Assembly (NCBI GenBank): GCA_020853575.1
Contig: JADYYP010000045.1
Span: 558,001 to 622,000 of the forward strand
Source of the DNA: Planctomycetota bacterium
GTDB taxonomy: Bacteria; Planctomycetota; UBA1135; GCA-002686595
Length of the DNA: 64,000 nt
Direction: 5' to 3'
Positions 8,206 to 18,174 of the stretch are shown here, piece after piece. Every line of letters begins with the position of its first letter. Position 1 is the first letter of the stretch. The translations under genes and the position numbers were made by a program. The notes under the pieces were generated by a model. The model did no database searches and had not been told where the DNA came from. It was given only the letters and a program-made list of their open reading frames with translations.

Positions 8206-9389
8206 CCCTCGCACTGTGGACGCTGGCCTCGCTCGCCGCGGCGGCGGCCGCGTTGGTCGTCGCCGAGCTGGCTGCGCGCGCATGGATCCGGGCGCGCGGC
8301 GCCTATTACGTGTGGCGCCCGCACGAACGCACGCACATGGAGCTGGACCGCGCCGCGCTGCCGACGCTCGAGCCCGTGGTGCGCTTCGAGATCAACGCCG
8401 AAGGCGAACGCGGCGACGCCTTGCCGTCGAATCGGGTCGGCCTGTACCGCGTGCTGGTCGCCGGAGGCAGCGCGGCCGAAGGCTACATGCTCGACCAGCC
8501 CAGCACCTGGCCCGGTCAACTCCAAGCGCGGCTCAATCAACCGGATGCGCTGGCTCGCCTCAACGCGCGCCGCGTGCACGTCGGGAACATCGCGCGCTCG
8601 CTGGTCCCCTGCGAGGCCATCGCCACCATGTTGCGCCGCGTGCTGCCGCGCTATGCCGAGCTCGACTTGGTGCTCTTGATGGTCGGAGCGTCCGACGTGG
8701 TCGACTGGATCGAACAGCGTTGCCCCAGCACGCCACGCTCGAAGAGCGTCTCCAACGACTACATCTTCGACGAGCACTGCGAGAAGCCCTTCGGATGGTC
8801 GCGCGAGCACCTGGCGCTGCGCCGCATCGCCTCGGGATGGTCGCGCCGCCTGGGCCGCGTCGAACGCCGCAAGCGCACCGGGGCCAAGCTGATCGAGTTG
8901 CGCGAGCGACGCCGCAACGCGCTGGAGTGGATCACCTCGGTGCCCGATCCCGAGCCGATGTTGGCGCGCTTCGAGACCTACTTGGAAGAGCTGATCCAGG
9001 CCGCGCGCGGCAAGGGCGCGCGCGTGATCGTGGTGCGCCAACCTTGGTTCGAGAAGCGCTTCACCCCCGAGGAGGAGGCGCTGATGTGGAACTTCTGCGT
9101 CGGCCGGCCCTACGTCGAGAAGACCAGCTCCTACTACACGCACGAGATCGTCTGTCGTCTGATGCAAGCCGTCGACGCCCGCGCCGTGCGCGTCGCCGAG
9201 CGCTGCGGTGTCGAGCAGCTCGACTTGATGCCGCGCCTGGAGCGCAGCCTGGCCACCTACTACGACTTCTTGCACTTCACGCCCCAGGGCGCACGTGACG
9301 TGGCGCGCGAGGTCGCCGCGCGCGTGCTCGAGCGGCCCAGTGATCGGTTGCGCTACGGTTCGAAAGCGGTGACGTCCGCGTCCGGCTGA
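8202..9389 (+). CDS. SGNH-fold hydrolase-like protein with N-terminal membrane anchor
   Basis: 395 residues from the GTG at 8202, which overlaps the flippase stop by 4 bp and has GGAGG at 8192-8196. Residues 3-27 form a hydrophobic anchor. The SGNH elements are AGGSAAEG with Ser90 as candidate nucleophile, block III MVGASD (160-165) where Asn of GxND is replaced by Ser164, and block V DFLHFT with Asp355 and His358. A roughly 180-residue insertion between blocks III and V contains a positively charged helix (about 205-240). The family resembles envelope SGNH proteins that work with polysaccharide exporters or O-acetylation systems; substrate unknown. The gene ends 72 bp before the M1 peptidase. 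Confidence 0.72.
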   Translation: MTLALWTLASLAAAAAALVVAELAARAWIRARGAYYVWRPHERTHMELDRAALPTLEPVVRFEINAEGERGDALPSNRVGLYRVLVAGGSAAEGYMLDQPSTWPGQLQARLNQPDALARLNARRVHVGNIARSLVPCEAIATMLRRVLPRYAELDLVLLMVGASDVVDWIEQRCPSTPRSKSVSNDYIFDEHCEKPFGWSREHLALRRIASGWSRRLGRVERRKRTGAKLIELRERRRNALEWITSVPDPEPMLARFETYLEELIQAARGKGARVIVVRQPWFEKRFTPEEEALMWNFCVGRPYVEKTSSYYTHEIVCRLMQAVDARAVRVAERCGVEQLDLMPRLERSLATYYDFLHFTPQGARDVAREVAARVLERPSDRLRYGSKAVTSASG

Positions 9390-9461
9390 TGCGGCCATGG
9401 CGCGGGCGGTTATCCTCCCGCTCCTCCTCGGAGCGCGCGCCCGCCGCTCCGCCCCCGCACC

Positions 9462-11153
9462 ATGCTCCCGCTCCTGTCCCCGGTCCAGGCCACGCCCGCG
9501 GTCGCGGCGAGCCCGATCGATGCGCGCGAGCACTACGACGTCGTCGCCTACCGCTTGGACATCACGCTGGTGCCCGAGTCGAAGACCATCGCGGGCTGGA
9601 GCTTCGTGGAGGCCGATGTCGTCACCGACGAGCTGCGCGTGTTCGAGCTCGACATGCACGCCCAACTGGTCGCGGACGAAGTGCGCCGCGTGCACGGTGA
9701 GCTCGAGCGCGCCGACCCGCGCCTGGGGACCGCGCTCACGTTCGAGCGCGACGAGCACCTGTTGCGCTGCCAGCTCGCGCAACCCGCGCCGCGCGGGGCA
9801 CGCGTGGCGCTCGCGGTGCGCTACCACGGCTCCCCGCGCTCGCTCAATCCGTTCGACGGCTTCCACTGGGAAACCACGGCCAGCGGTCAGCCGTGGATCG
9901 GGACCTCGTGTCAGTCGACGGGCTCGAGCTTTTGGTGGCCGTGCAAGGATTCGTTCTTCCACCCCGAGGACAAGCCCGCGCGCGTCAGCGTCAACGCCAG
10001 CGTGCCGCGCGGACTGTTCGCGGTGTCGAACGGGCGCCTGCTCGAGCGCTCCAAGAGCGGCGAACGCGACGAGACCTTCCGCTGGCGCCACGACTATCCG
10101 TTGGAGACCTACGCGCTTTCGCTCAACGTCGCGCCGTACGTGGTCGTCGAACACGAGCTCGAGCTCGAAGGCCTCGCGCGCCCCGTGGACTTCGTCTACT
10201 ACGTCCTGCCGGAGGACGCCGCCAAGGCCGCCGTGCAGTTCGCCGAGGTCGAGCCGTTGCTCGAGACCTTCGGCCGCGCCTTCGGCCCCTATCCCTTCCC
10301 CGACTCCAAATTCGCGCTCGTGCAGACCTCGTTCTGGGGCATGGAGCACTCGACCGCCGTGGCCTACGGCAGCACGTTTCCCGCGTGGTGCAAGCAGAAC
10401 GGCGTGAAGGACAAGCTCGCGCGGCGCAACGAGTTCTTCGACTACATCCTGGTGCACGAGGTCGCGCACGAATGGTGGGGCAACGCGGTCTCCGCCGCCG
10501 ACTGGGGCGACTTCTGGATCCACGAGGGCTTCGGCACCTACGCCGAGGGCGTGTTCGTCGAATGGACCCAAGGGGTCGAGCGGGCACGCGAATACTGGAC
10601 GCGTTCGAGAGCCTTCATCGGCAAGCAGGGCAGCGTCCACCGCGGGGCCAAGAAGGACTCGGGCCAAGCCTACGCCAACATCATCTACGGCAAGGGCGCG
10701 TGGGTGCTGCACACGCTGCGCACGTTCGTCGCCGACGACGCGGTGTGGTTCGCGACGCTCAAGGAATTCAACCTGCGCCATCGCTACGGCAACGCGAGCA
10801 CCGCAGATTTCCGCGAGCTGCTCGAGAAGAACACCGGAGGCCGTTCGTGGAGCAGTTTCTTCGAGCAGTGGTACTACGGCCGCGGCTATCCCAAGGTCGA
10901 AGGCAGGATCACGGTCGAACCCACGGGTCTGCGCATCACCACCGCGAGCAGCGGCACCGACGGAACCGAGTTCGACGTACCGCTCGACCTCGAGTGGCGC
11001 GAGGGCCAAGAGCTGCGCAGCGTGCGCATCATGCTGCCGCCGGGACGTGCGGAGCAGACCATCCAGACCCAGACGCGACCGCGCGACGTGCGCGAAACGA
11101 GCCTCGAGCGCGTGCTGGGGACGTTCGACGTGCGCGTCGTCGACGACCGCTGA
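9462..11153 (+). CDS. M1 family metallopeptidase (zinc aminopeptidase), secreted
   Basis: 563 residues. The zinc site is complete: HEVAH with His332, Glu333 and His336, then Glu355 in the HEGFGTYAE segment, the spacing of gluzincins. The exopeptidase box that usually reads GxMEN is GMEHS at 293-297. The N-terminal half (about 20-230) is the beta-sandwich domain of M1 peptidases, with an S-x-WWPCKD segment near 156-163. The short N-terminus MLPLLSPVQATPAVAAS is a weak signal peptide; an upstream start could lengthen it. The catalytic domain is followed by a C-terminal region of about 100 residues. Likely role: trimming peptides in the periplasm or outside the cell. It runs tail-to-tail with the beta-helix gene. 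Confidence 0.9.
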   Translation: MLPLLSPVQATPAVAASPIDAREHYDVVAYRLDITLVPESKTIAGWSFVEADVVTDELRVFELDMHAQLVADEVRRVHGELERADPRLGTALTFERDEHLLRCQLAQPAPRGARVALAVRYHGSPRSLNPFDGFHWETTASGQPWIGTSCQSTGSSFWWPCKDSFFHPEDKPARVSVNASVPRGLFAVSNGRLLERSKSGERDETFRWRHDYPLETYALSLNVAPYVVVEHELELEGLARPVDFVYYVLPEDAAKAAVQFAEVEPLLETFGRAFGPYPFPDSKFALVQTSFWGMEHSTAVAYGSTFPAWCKQNGVKDKLARRNEFFDYILVHEVAHEWWGNAVSAADWGDFWIHEGFGTYAEGVFVEWTQGVERAREYWTRSRAFIGKQGSVHRGAKKDSGQAYANIIYGKGAWVLHTLRTFVADDAVWFATLKEFNLRHRYGNASTADFRELLEKNTGGRSWSSFFEQWYYGRGYPKVEGRITVEPTGLRITTASSGTDGTEFDVPLDLEWREGQELRSVRIMLPPGRAEQTIQTQTRPRDVRETSLERVLGTFDVRVVDDR

Positions 11154-11173
11154 GAGTCGACGAGCAACAACAG

Positions 11174-11206
11174 TCGACGGGCAGTGAGAATCGACGGGCA
11201 GTGAGA
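11174..11206. repeat. Tandem direct repeat, 16-bp unit, 2 copies
   Basis: TCGACGGGCAGTGAGA occurs at 11174-11189 and again at 11191-11206, separated by one base, in the gap between two convergent genes. A partial related copy (GTCGACGAGCA) lies just upstream. No function is evident; replication slippage is enough to explain it. Confidence 0.8.
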
Positions 11207-11279
11207 GCTCGTCGACCAGCGTCGTGTGAGCTCTCGGGATGTCGGACGCGCCTGTGCCGCGCCGCTCTCGCGCGCGGGC

Positions 11280-13421
11280 TCAGCGCTGGGCTTCGACAGG
11301 CTCGAGCTCGAGCTCGAGCACGGCGTACCCGTCGAGCTCGAAGTGCTCGACCTCGATGCGGTGGCTGGCCGTGGAGCTGAACTCGAGCTCGTGCTCGTCG
11401 CGCGTCGGCCCGTGGTGCGTCCAGTTGTCGATCGCGATCTGACCATCGACACGCACACGCACGCCGTCGTCGGACTGGGTCGTCAGCCTGAAGCGCCCAG
11501 CCGGCAGAACGAGCTCGGTCGACGCCAGTGTTCCGAAGCGCTCGCGGCCGAGTTTCGCGTCCTTGACGGCTTGCGGGACGAACTCCAGCTCACTCGGGCC
11601 GCCGCCGCCATAGGGAAGCGACAGGCGCGCACACTCGAACGACACTCCACGCTGGACCTCGCTGCGCCACTGCGCGGCGTCCTCGCGTGGGTCGGTGCTG
11701 TAGCGGCCCACGGTCACGCCCCAGCGCGCGCCGCTGACCAGCCCGCGACCCTCGAGCGTGCGGCTGGGGACGCGCACCGCCAGGCGATAGGGAACGGCGA
11801 CGCCGCTGGCGCGCGGCGAGACCAGGATCACCGGCGGCTCGCTGGAGGCGTCGAGCGCGACCACCACGTCGTCACCGGCGTCGATGCCGATCGCGATGTC
11901 GTTGCCGAGCAAGCGCCAGGCGTGCGCGCCGTCGCGATCGTCGACGCGCTGCAAGTACGGCGCTTGCCAATCGTACGGGCCCCAATCGGTGACGATGATC
12001 TTGTCGCGTCCATCGAGATGCCCGCGCGCGCCGACGGCCTGCCTGCGCCCCGGCAAGTCCTTCAGTCGCGGATCGAGATAGGGCTCGAGTTCCGTGGTCG
12101 CGCTCTCGGTCGCGACGCGGCTCGCCGGATCGAGCTTCCAACGTGCCCGATCGGTTCCCGACTGGCCCAGGTTCCACACCACGTCCGTGGTCGGTCCGCG
12201 CAGCTCGAGCTGCACCAAGTCGGCGTCGAAGCCGTTGCCTTCGATGCGGTAGTCGGACGAGCTCGTGGGATTGATCTGCGCCCAGGGCTTGGCGAGCAGT
12301 TCCTGATCGTCGTCCCACCACAACTCGAGCGCCCGGGCATTGCGCGCGAAACGGTTGTTGTCGATCTTCCAGTGCGAGCCGTGCTCGATGGCGATCCCTG
12401 CCAGCGTGTTGTCCGCGATGACGTTGTCGACCACGCGCGTCGAGCCGGAATAACCGCCCCACACACCGTAGTTCGAGCCCACCAAGCGGTTCGACGAGTA
12501 CACGTTGCCGTACGAGAACGTCATCTCGATCCCGATCGCGGCTGCGTAGGAAAAGTCGTTGCCGTGCAGCCGATTGCCGTTGCAGCCCAGGCCCGGCGTG
12601 GTCGAGCCGCCCTCGAGCGCTTCGAGCCCGGCGAAGCCGAAGAAGCCGTCCCCGCCGTGCGTCGCCGAGTTGAACGCGAACAGATTGTCGTTGCACTGCT
12701 CGAAGAACAGGATCCCGGCCGAGTCCTGGCCGCGCGCGTAGCGTCCGTGGCTGTAGCCACGGATGCAGAAGTCGAAGCTGTTGTGGTCGACGACGTTGCG
12801 CGAGCTGCGGAACATCGCCAGCCCCCAGCCCGACAGGAAACTCATGTCGTTGTCGTAGATCGCCGACTCGTCGACCCTGCGCAGTGCGATGCCGTTCTGG
12901 CCCTCGCGCGCCACGTTGCGCCGCAGCACGACGCTCTTCGATTCCTCGACGTAGATGCCAGCGCCGTAGGTGTGCAGCCACTCGTTGGCGTCGTTCTTGT
13001 GCGGCCAGAGCCAATCCGACCCGTCTTCGGCCTGCGGCGTCGAGGCCAGGCGCTGGCGGAAATTGCGCGACACGTCGCAGCCTTCGAGCACCAGCCCGTC
13101 GGAGCGCGAGGCCCAAATGCCGGCCTTGAAGCCCGAGACGCTCGCGCCGCGCACGGTCACGTTGCGTCCGGTGATGCGCACGCCGATCCCGCTGTAGCGG
13201 TCGGCGCTGAGAGTGCTCGCGGCGCCGACGAGCGGTGTGTTGACGAACTCGACCACCAGTCCGTCACCGACGATCTGCACCACGCCGTCGCCCTCGTCGT
13301 CGACGATCGGCAAGCCGCTGGGCTCGACCAGGCACGACTGCGTGATGCGCACGTCGTCGTGCTCGACCTTGACCACGGGCGGCGCGCTCTGGGCGGACTG
13401 CAGCAGCAATGCGATCGACAT
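11280..13421 (-). CDS. Secreted right-handed beta-helix protein with C-terminal PA14-like domain
   Basis: 713 residues. After a short signal-like N-terminus (MSIALLLQSAQS), residues 30-400 carry repeated short strands with Asn ladders and phrases such as GIYVEESKSVVLRRNV and NVVDHNSFDF, the pattern of parallel beta-helix (NosD/pectate-lyase-like) carbohydrate-binding or -cleaving proteins. Residues about 620-705 (RLTTQSDDGVRVRVDG, then NWTHHGP) match a PA14 carbohydrate-binding module. It is the last gene of a long minus-strand operon, and its ATG lies 1 bp after the stop of the HD-domain gene. No catalytic triad can be assigned with certainty. A surface or secreted polysaccharide-binding enzyme is the best guess. 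Confidence 0.8.
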   Translation of the reverse strand: MSIALLLQSAQSAPPVVKVEHDDVRITQSCLVEPSGLPIVDDEGDGVVQIVGDGLVVEFVNTPLVGAASTLSADRYSGIGVRITGRNVTVRGASVSGFKAGIWASRSDGLVLEGCDVSRNFRQRLASTPQAEDGSDWLWPHKNDANEWLHTYGAGIYVEESKSVVLRRNVAREGQNGIALRRVDESAIYDNDMSFLSGWGLAMFRSSRNVVDHNSFDFCIRGYSHGRYARGQDSAGILFFEQCNDNLFAFNSATHGGDGFFGFAGLEALEGGSTTPGLGCNGNRLHGNDFSYAAAIGIEMTFSYGNVYSSNRLVGSNYGVWGGYSGSTRVVDNVIADNTLAGIAIEHGSHWKIDNNRFARNARALELWWDDDQELLAKPWAQINPTSSSDYRIEGNGFDADLVQLELRGPTTDVVWNLGQSGTDRARWKLDPASRVATESATTELEPYLDPRLKDLPGRRQAVGARGHLDGRDKIIVTDWGPYDWQAPYLQRVDDRDGAHAWRLLGNDIAIGIDAGDDVVVALDASSEPPVILVSPRASGVAVPYRLAVRVPSRTLEGRGLVSGARWGVTVGRYSTDPREDAAQWRSEVQRGVSFECARLSLPYGGGGPSELEFVPQAVKDAKLGRERFGTLASTELVLPAGRFRLTTQSDDGVRVRVDGQIAIDNWTHHGPTRDEHELEFSSTASHRIEVEHFELDGYAVLELELEPVEAQR

Positions 13422-13422
13422 G

Positions 13423-13997
<575 letters not shown>

Positions 13998-13998
<1 letters not shown>

Positions 13999-15650
13999 CA
14001 CTTGCCCCCATCGAAGACCAGCACGTCGAACCAGCCCGAGCCCGGCACGCCGCGCTGCGAGTAGGCCAGCACCACCTCCGAACGCCCGTCGCCGTCGAGA
14101 TCGGCGCATTCCACGCCGCGCAACGTCGCCGTTTGCGGATCGCGCAGCGGCAGCGTCCGATCGGACGGCCGACCGCCTGTGGCCAGCGCCACTTGACGCT
14201 CCGCGAAGTTGCCCAGCGCGCCGAGCATGCGGTCGACGTCCCACACGGCATCCTGGTCGTCGAACAAGAGCGAACGCAACTTGCGCTCGCCGGTGCGATC
14301 GGCCCCGGCCTCGCTCGGTCGGCCCAGCCACGCTTCGAGCGCTTTTTCCTCGGCGGTGACCAGCAACACGTCCAGCGCTCCATCGCCGTTGAAGTCCCCG
14401 CGCGCACCGCTGCGGAAGCGCTTCTGCAGGTCCTCGAAGCGCTCCATGATCTTCTCCGGGTTCTTCATCAGGCCCACGATGCTGGGCAAGCGCATCGAGA
14501 GATCGTTGCTCAGGCTCGGACGGTCCTCGAACTTGCCCTCGCCGACGTTGCGGTAGCCGAGCACACGGATGCGCACGTCCCACTCGCCGAACAGGCCGCG
14601 CAAGAGCGTGGCGAGCGTCGGCACCTGCACCTTGACCAGCAGCAGGTCGGCGCGCTCGTCGGTGTCCAGCGGATGCACCAGCAGGGCCGTGATGTCCTCC
14701 GCGGTCTTGAGGATCGCGGACGGCTCGGTGAACTGCGGGCCGCGGGTGCTGCCGCGGAACACCCACACTTTGCGGCGGTGTCCGATGACGTAGTCGGGGA
14801 TCGAGTCGCCGTCGAGGTCGCGGCTCTGCAAGTTCGCGCGATCACCGCCGGAGAGCGTGCCGCCGAGCTCGATCTCGGCCTCGGGCGTGGTGTCCTTGTA
14901 GAGCGAGAGATCGACCGAAACGTCGGGCTCGACGGGGAACGAGGCGTCCTCGCGCTGCAGGTGCCACGCGCGCCGCCGTCCCTGCGCCACGATCAAGTCC
15001 GGCCGGCCGTCGCCATTGACGTCGGCGGTGTCGAGTCCGGGGATCTCCAGTGTGTTCTCGAGCTCGTCGGTCAAGTCCTCGAACTCGTGCTGCGCATCGC
15101 GCTCGATGTCGACCGCGACCGTGGCCGTCTTGCGGAAGCTCGGTGCGTCCTTTCCTGGCTCCAGCGTCGCTTGCCACAGCTCGACGCCGGCCAGCGTGGG
15201 CACGACGATGTCGTTGATCCCGTCCCGATTGACGTCCTGCACGACCGAGGTGAACGTCGGAGCCTGCGTGCGCAGCGTGAACTTGCCACGTGCGATCCAC
15301 AGCGCGCCGTTCGCCGCCACGACGCCTTGGGCGTCGAGCGCATAGGCCCAGGTCCCCTGCGGAGTTTGCGCGATCAAGTACGAGCGCTCGCCCCAGGTCG
15401 CGACCTCGAGCAGCGTGCGCTGCGGGGCGCTGAGCACGAGCTCGCCGCGCGCCTTGGTCGGCTCCGCTCCGAGCGGCTGGAAGGAACGCACGCGTCCATC
15501 GCGGCCGACGACCAGGAACGGCGAGTTGCGTCCGGCCCCGAGGTCCACGATGCGGTGGCCGGCGAGCTCGAAACCCGGATCGAGCGTGACCACTCGCGGT
15601 GTCGCGTCCTGCAACGCCAGCGACAGGCTGAGGAGCAGCGCGCCGCTCAT
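13998..15650 (-). CDS. Secreted FG-GAP/VCBS repeat (beta-propeller) protein
   Basis: 550 residues from the ATG at 15650, which overlaps the preceding gene by 4 bp (ATGA). A signal peptide is followed by a cleavage region (MSGALLLSLSLALQDATP). At least five calcium-binding-like DxDxDG loops are visible, such as DVNRDGINDIVV, DVNGDGRPDLIV, DLDGDSIPDYVI, DFNGDGALDVLL and DLDGDGRSEVVL. These define an integrin-alpha-like FG-GAP propeller. Such proteins are abundant in Planctomycetota, are exported and often surface-bound, and have no known enzymatic role. The next upstream gene encodes a protein of the same design, so the two probably arose by duplication. Confidence 0.85.
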
Positions 15651-17206
15651 CCGAACCTCACCCAATGGAGCTGCGTGCCTTCGAGGATGAACAGCGAGCT
15701 CTTCTCCGCGCCCGCCGGAGCGCCGATCCACACTTGGGCCTTGTCGGACACGTCGCGCTCCCACAGCGGCTTCTCGAGCAAGCTCCACGTGCTCTTGTCG
15801 CGCGGCCCCTGCGCGCGCAGCATCAAAATGCGCAGCTTCTCGGGCTCGTCGCGCACGAACAACTCGCTCAAGCCGTCGCCGGTCAAGTCGCCCAGGAACT
15901 CCGCGGTCAGCGAGAAACGCTCGAGCGGGATGGCGCGGCTGCGCACGACGTCGGGCTGCTTGGACAGAGTGCCGCGGTGGTTGCGGTAGACGTAGAAATC
16001 GGACTCGATCGACTCCGAGGTCGCGCTGCGGATCTGATCGATCAGATCTGGCCGCACCGCGCGCAGCGAGAGCTCGGGGAAGCCGTCGCCATCGAGGTCC
16101 TGGAACACCGGATCGGAGATGAACCCGCCGAACACGAGCAAGCCCGAGGGCCGACCGTGCGCTCCGAACAGCGGCGGGCCTTCCTTGACGGCGGCCGCGC
16201 TGAACGACAGCGCTTGCGTGCGCACGTCATCGGAGCGCTTGTCCCCCGCGAACACCACGTAGTCGGCGCGCGAATCCGCGTCCAGGTCCAGGGCGTGAGC
16301 GCTGTAGGAGGCGTCGAGCTCGCGCGCCGTGTCCTCGATCACCGGCAACGCCAGCGAATGCTGCGGCGCGGCGCTGAACGTCCCAGCGCTCTGCAGCAAC
16401 CACACCTGCAGGTGGCGCGACGTCTGCACGATCAGGTCGAGGTCGCGGTCGGCGTCCCAGTCGAGCAGGTACGGCGCGGGCACGCGCTCCTCGACCGACA
16501 CCAAGGTTCCGCCGCGCCCGTCTTCGTCGACGCCGGCGCTGAAGCCCAAGCTGAAGCCGCCGTTGGAGCGCGAGCTCGACACGCCGCGGCCTTGGTCCTT
16601 GGCGCGCGTCCAAACCGTCTCGTCGTCGGGCTCGAGCGGCACGCGCACGCGCGACACGCGGCCCCAGGGAGCTTCGGGGACACGTGGACGCCGCTGCAGC
16701 GCGATCACGAAACCACCGGGCTCGGGCACGACCAGATCCACCAAGCCGTCGCCGTCGAGATCGCGCAGGCCCTCGCGCCACTCGAACACGCGCGAGGGAT
16801 CGGCGGTCTGCCAAAGAAAATCGCATTCGAGGATGCGCTCGGGCCGCGCGTCGACGCCGGTGCGCCACACGAACACGCCACCGGCATTGAACAGGAGCAA
16901 CTCCTCGCCCCCGCCCGCGAGCACGTCGCCGTGCGCGAACGCGACCACGTCGGGAGTGAGCGCGATCGACTCCGCGCGCACCGGAGCGCCAGCGGCGGCA
17001 ACGCGCCAGATCTCGAGAGCGCGCGCGAAGTCCTGGCCGCGCTCGTGCGTGGCGACCACGACCTCGCGCGGAGCCTGTCCGTCGAGCTCGGCCAGCGTGA
17101 CGAGGTCCGCGCGTCTGGAGGCGTCGAGCGCGAGCGTCGCCAGCCGCCCGAACTCACGCGCGGCCGGCTGTTGGACGGTCACCAACGCCATTGCCAGCGC
17201 GATCAT
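15647..17206 (-). CDS. Secreted FG-GAP/VCBS repeat (beta-propeller) protein
   Basis: 519 residues with an N-terminal signal peptide (MIALAMALVTVQQPAA). The FG-GAP loops include DLDGDGLVDLVV, DWDADRDLDLIV, DLDADSRADYVV, DLDGDGFPELSL and DLTGDGLSELFV. Start and stop are coupled by 4-bp ATGA overlaps on both sides (17203-17206 and 15647-15650), so it is translated together with the PDZ lipoprotein upstream and the second FG-GAP protein downstream. The three probably form a set of envelope proteins. Function beyond calcium-stabilised propeller folding is not known. Confidence 0.85.
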   Translation of the reverse strand: MIALAMALVTVQQPAAREFGRLATLALDASRRADLVTLAELDGQAPREVVVATHERGQDFARALEIWRVAAAGAPVRAESIALTPDVVAFAHGDVLAGGGEELLLFNAGGVFVWRTGVDARPERILECDFLWQTADPSRVFEWREGLRDLDGDGLVDLVVPEPGGFVIALQRRPRVPEAPWGRVSRVRVPLEPDDETVWTRAKDQGRGVSSSRSNGGFSLGFSAGVDEDGRGGTLVSVEERVPAPYLLDWDADRDLDLIVQTSRHLQVWLLQSAGTFSAAPQHSLALPVIEDTARELDASYSAHALDLDADSRADYVVFAGDKRSDDVRTQALSFSAAAVKEGPPLFGAHGRPSGLLVFGGFISDPVFQDLDGDGFPELSLRAVRPDLIDQIRSATSESIESDFYVYRNHRGTLSKQPDVVRSRAIPLERFSLTAEFLGDLTGDGLSELFVRDEPEKLRILMLRAQGPRDKSTWSLLEKPLWERDVSDKAQVWIGAPAGAEKSSLFILEGTQLHWVRFG

Positions 17207-18174
17207 CGCTCGACCGACTCCAAGCGGTCGGCGTCACCGCCGGACAGCGCGAACAGCCACAGGATCCGCAGGCGCCAAGCCGCGGGCGTGCTCTCGTAGC
17301 GGAACAACCCGAGCAACAGCGACGTCGCGCTGCGGTCGCGCGACTTCTCGTAGGAAAACAGGATCGGAATCGAAAGCTCGGTCAGCTCCTGCGCGCGGCG
17401 CGAGAGCGGAGCATGCACGCTGACGAGCGACCCCGCGCGCACCACCTCGAGCTCCAACGCGCCGTCCTCGGGCTGAGCGCGAATCGCTTCGAGCACGGTG
17501 CTGGGGTGCGCCACTTCGTCGCCGTCGACGGCGCGGATCAAGTCGCCGTAGACCAGGCCCGCGGAGCGCCAGGGGCTCTCGCGCGTCAATCCCACGACCA
17601 CCGCTCCAGCGCCCGGGCCGAGCGCGGCCGCGCGCGCCTCCACCTCGGTCGCGGTGCGCAGCACGACACCGACGCGTTGCTCCTCGCGGAAGCGCTCACC
17701 GCGCTCACGCGTCGCGGGACGCAACCGCGCCTGGGGCACGAGCTCGAGCTCGCTCTCGGTTCCCGCGCGGTCGATCGTGAGCAGCAATTTCGCACCGGCT
17801 TCGGCCTCGAGCTCGATGCGACGCCACTCACTGGGCCAATGCAGCGCGACGCTCTCGCGTCCGCGCACCTCGAGCACGATGTCTCCGACCTCCAAGCCAG
17901 CCGCCTGCGCGGGCGAGTTCTCGACGATCGAGAGCACCACGACGCCCTCGGGCTCGACCAACATCGCATCCAGCGACGCGCGCGCGTCGCCAACGGTCAG
18001 GCCCGTGAACACGCCGGGAGCCAGCGCCGCGCGGGCGGCCTCGTCGTCGGGTTCGGTCAGGAGCTCGAGCGGCTCCTCCATGCGCACCAGGGGCGGTGCT
18101 TGGCGCGCGAGCTCGTCCGTCGAGCACGCGGAGACGGCGAGCGCCAAGCTGAGCAGCAATCGATGGAGCTTCAT
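17203..18174 (-). CDS. PDZ-domain lipoprotein (two PDZ modules)
   Basis: 323 residues from the ATG at 18174, overlapping the ABC gene stop by 4 bp. A lipobox ends in VSAC (residues 14-17), so it should be lipid-anchored. Two PDZ-like modules are visible: one around SIVENSPAQAAGLEVGDIVLEV, the other around GLTRESPWRSAGLVYGDLI. No protease domain is attached, unlike DegP/HtrA or RseP proteins. PDZ lipoproteins typically act as adaptors that bind C-terminal peptides or beta-strands of partner proteins. The partners here are likely the neighbouring exported FG-GAP proteins or the ABC exporter; this is inference from the operon. Confidence 0.82.
   Translation of the reverse strand: MKLHRLLLSLALAVSACSTDELARQAPPLVRMEEPLELLTEPDDEAARAALAPGVFTGLTVGDARASLDAMLVEPEGVVVLSIVENSPAQAAGLEVGDIVLEVRGRESVALHWPSEWRRIELEAEAGAKLLLTIDRAGTESELELVPQARLRPATRERGERFREEQRVGVVLRTATEVEARAAALGPGAGAVVVGLTRESPWRSAGLVYGDLIRAVDGDEVAHPSTVLEAIRAQPEDGALELEVVRAGSLVSVHAPLSRRAQELTELSIPILFSYEKSRDRSATSLLLGLFRYESTPAAWRLRILWLFALSGGDADRLESVER

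Noticed and set aside
7989..11009. About 1000-codon open frame on the minus strand opposite the flippase, SGNH and M1 peptidase genes
   Set aside because: Antisense to three well-supported genes; its translation is His/Arg/Ala/Val-rich without any domain, as expected at about 70% GC.
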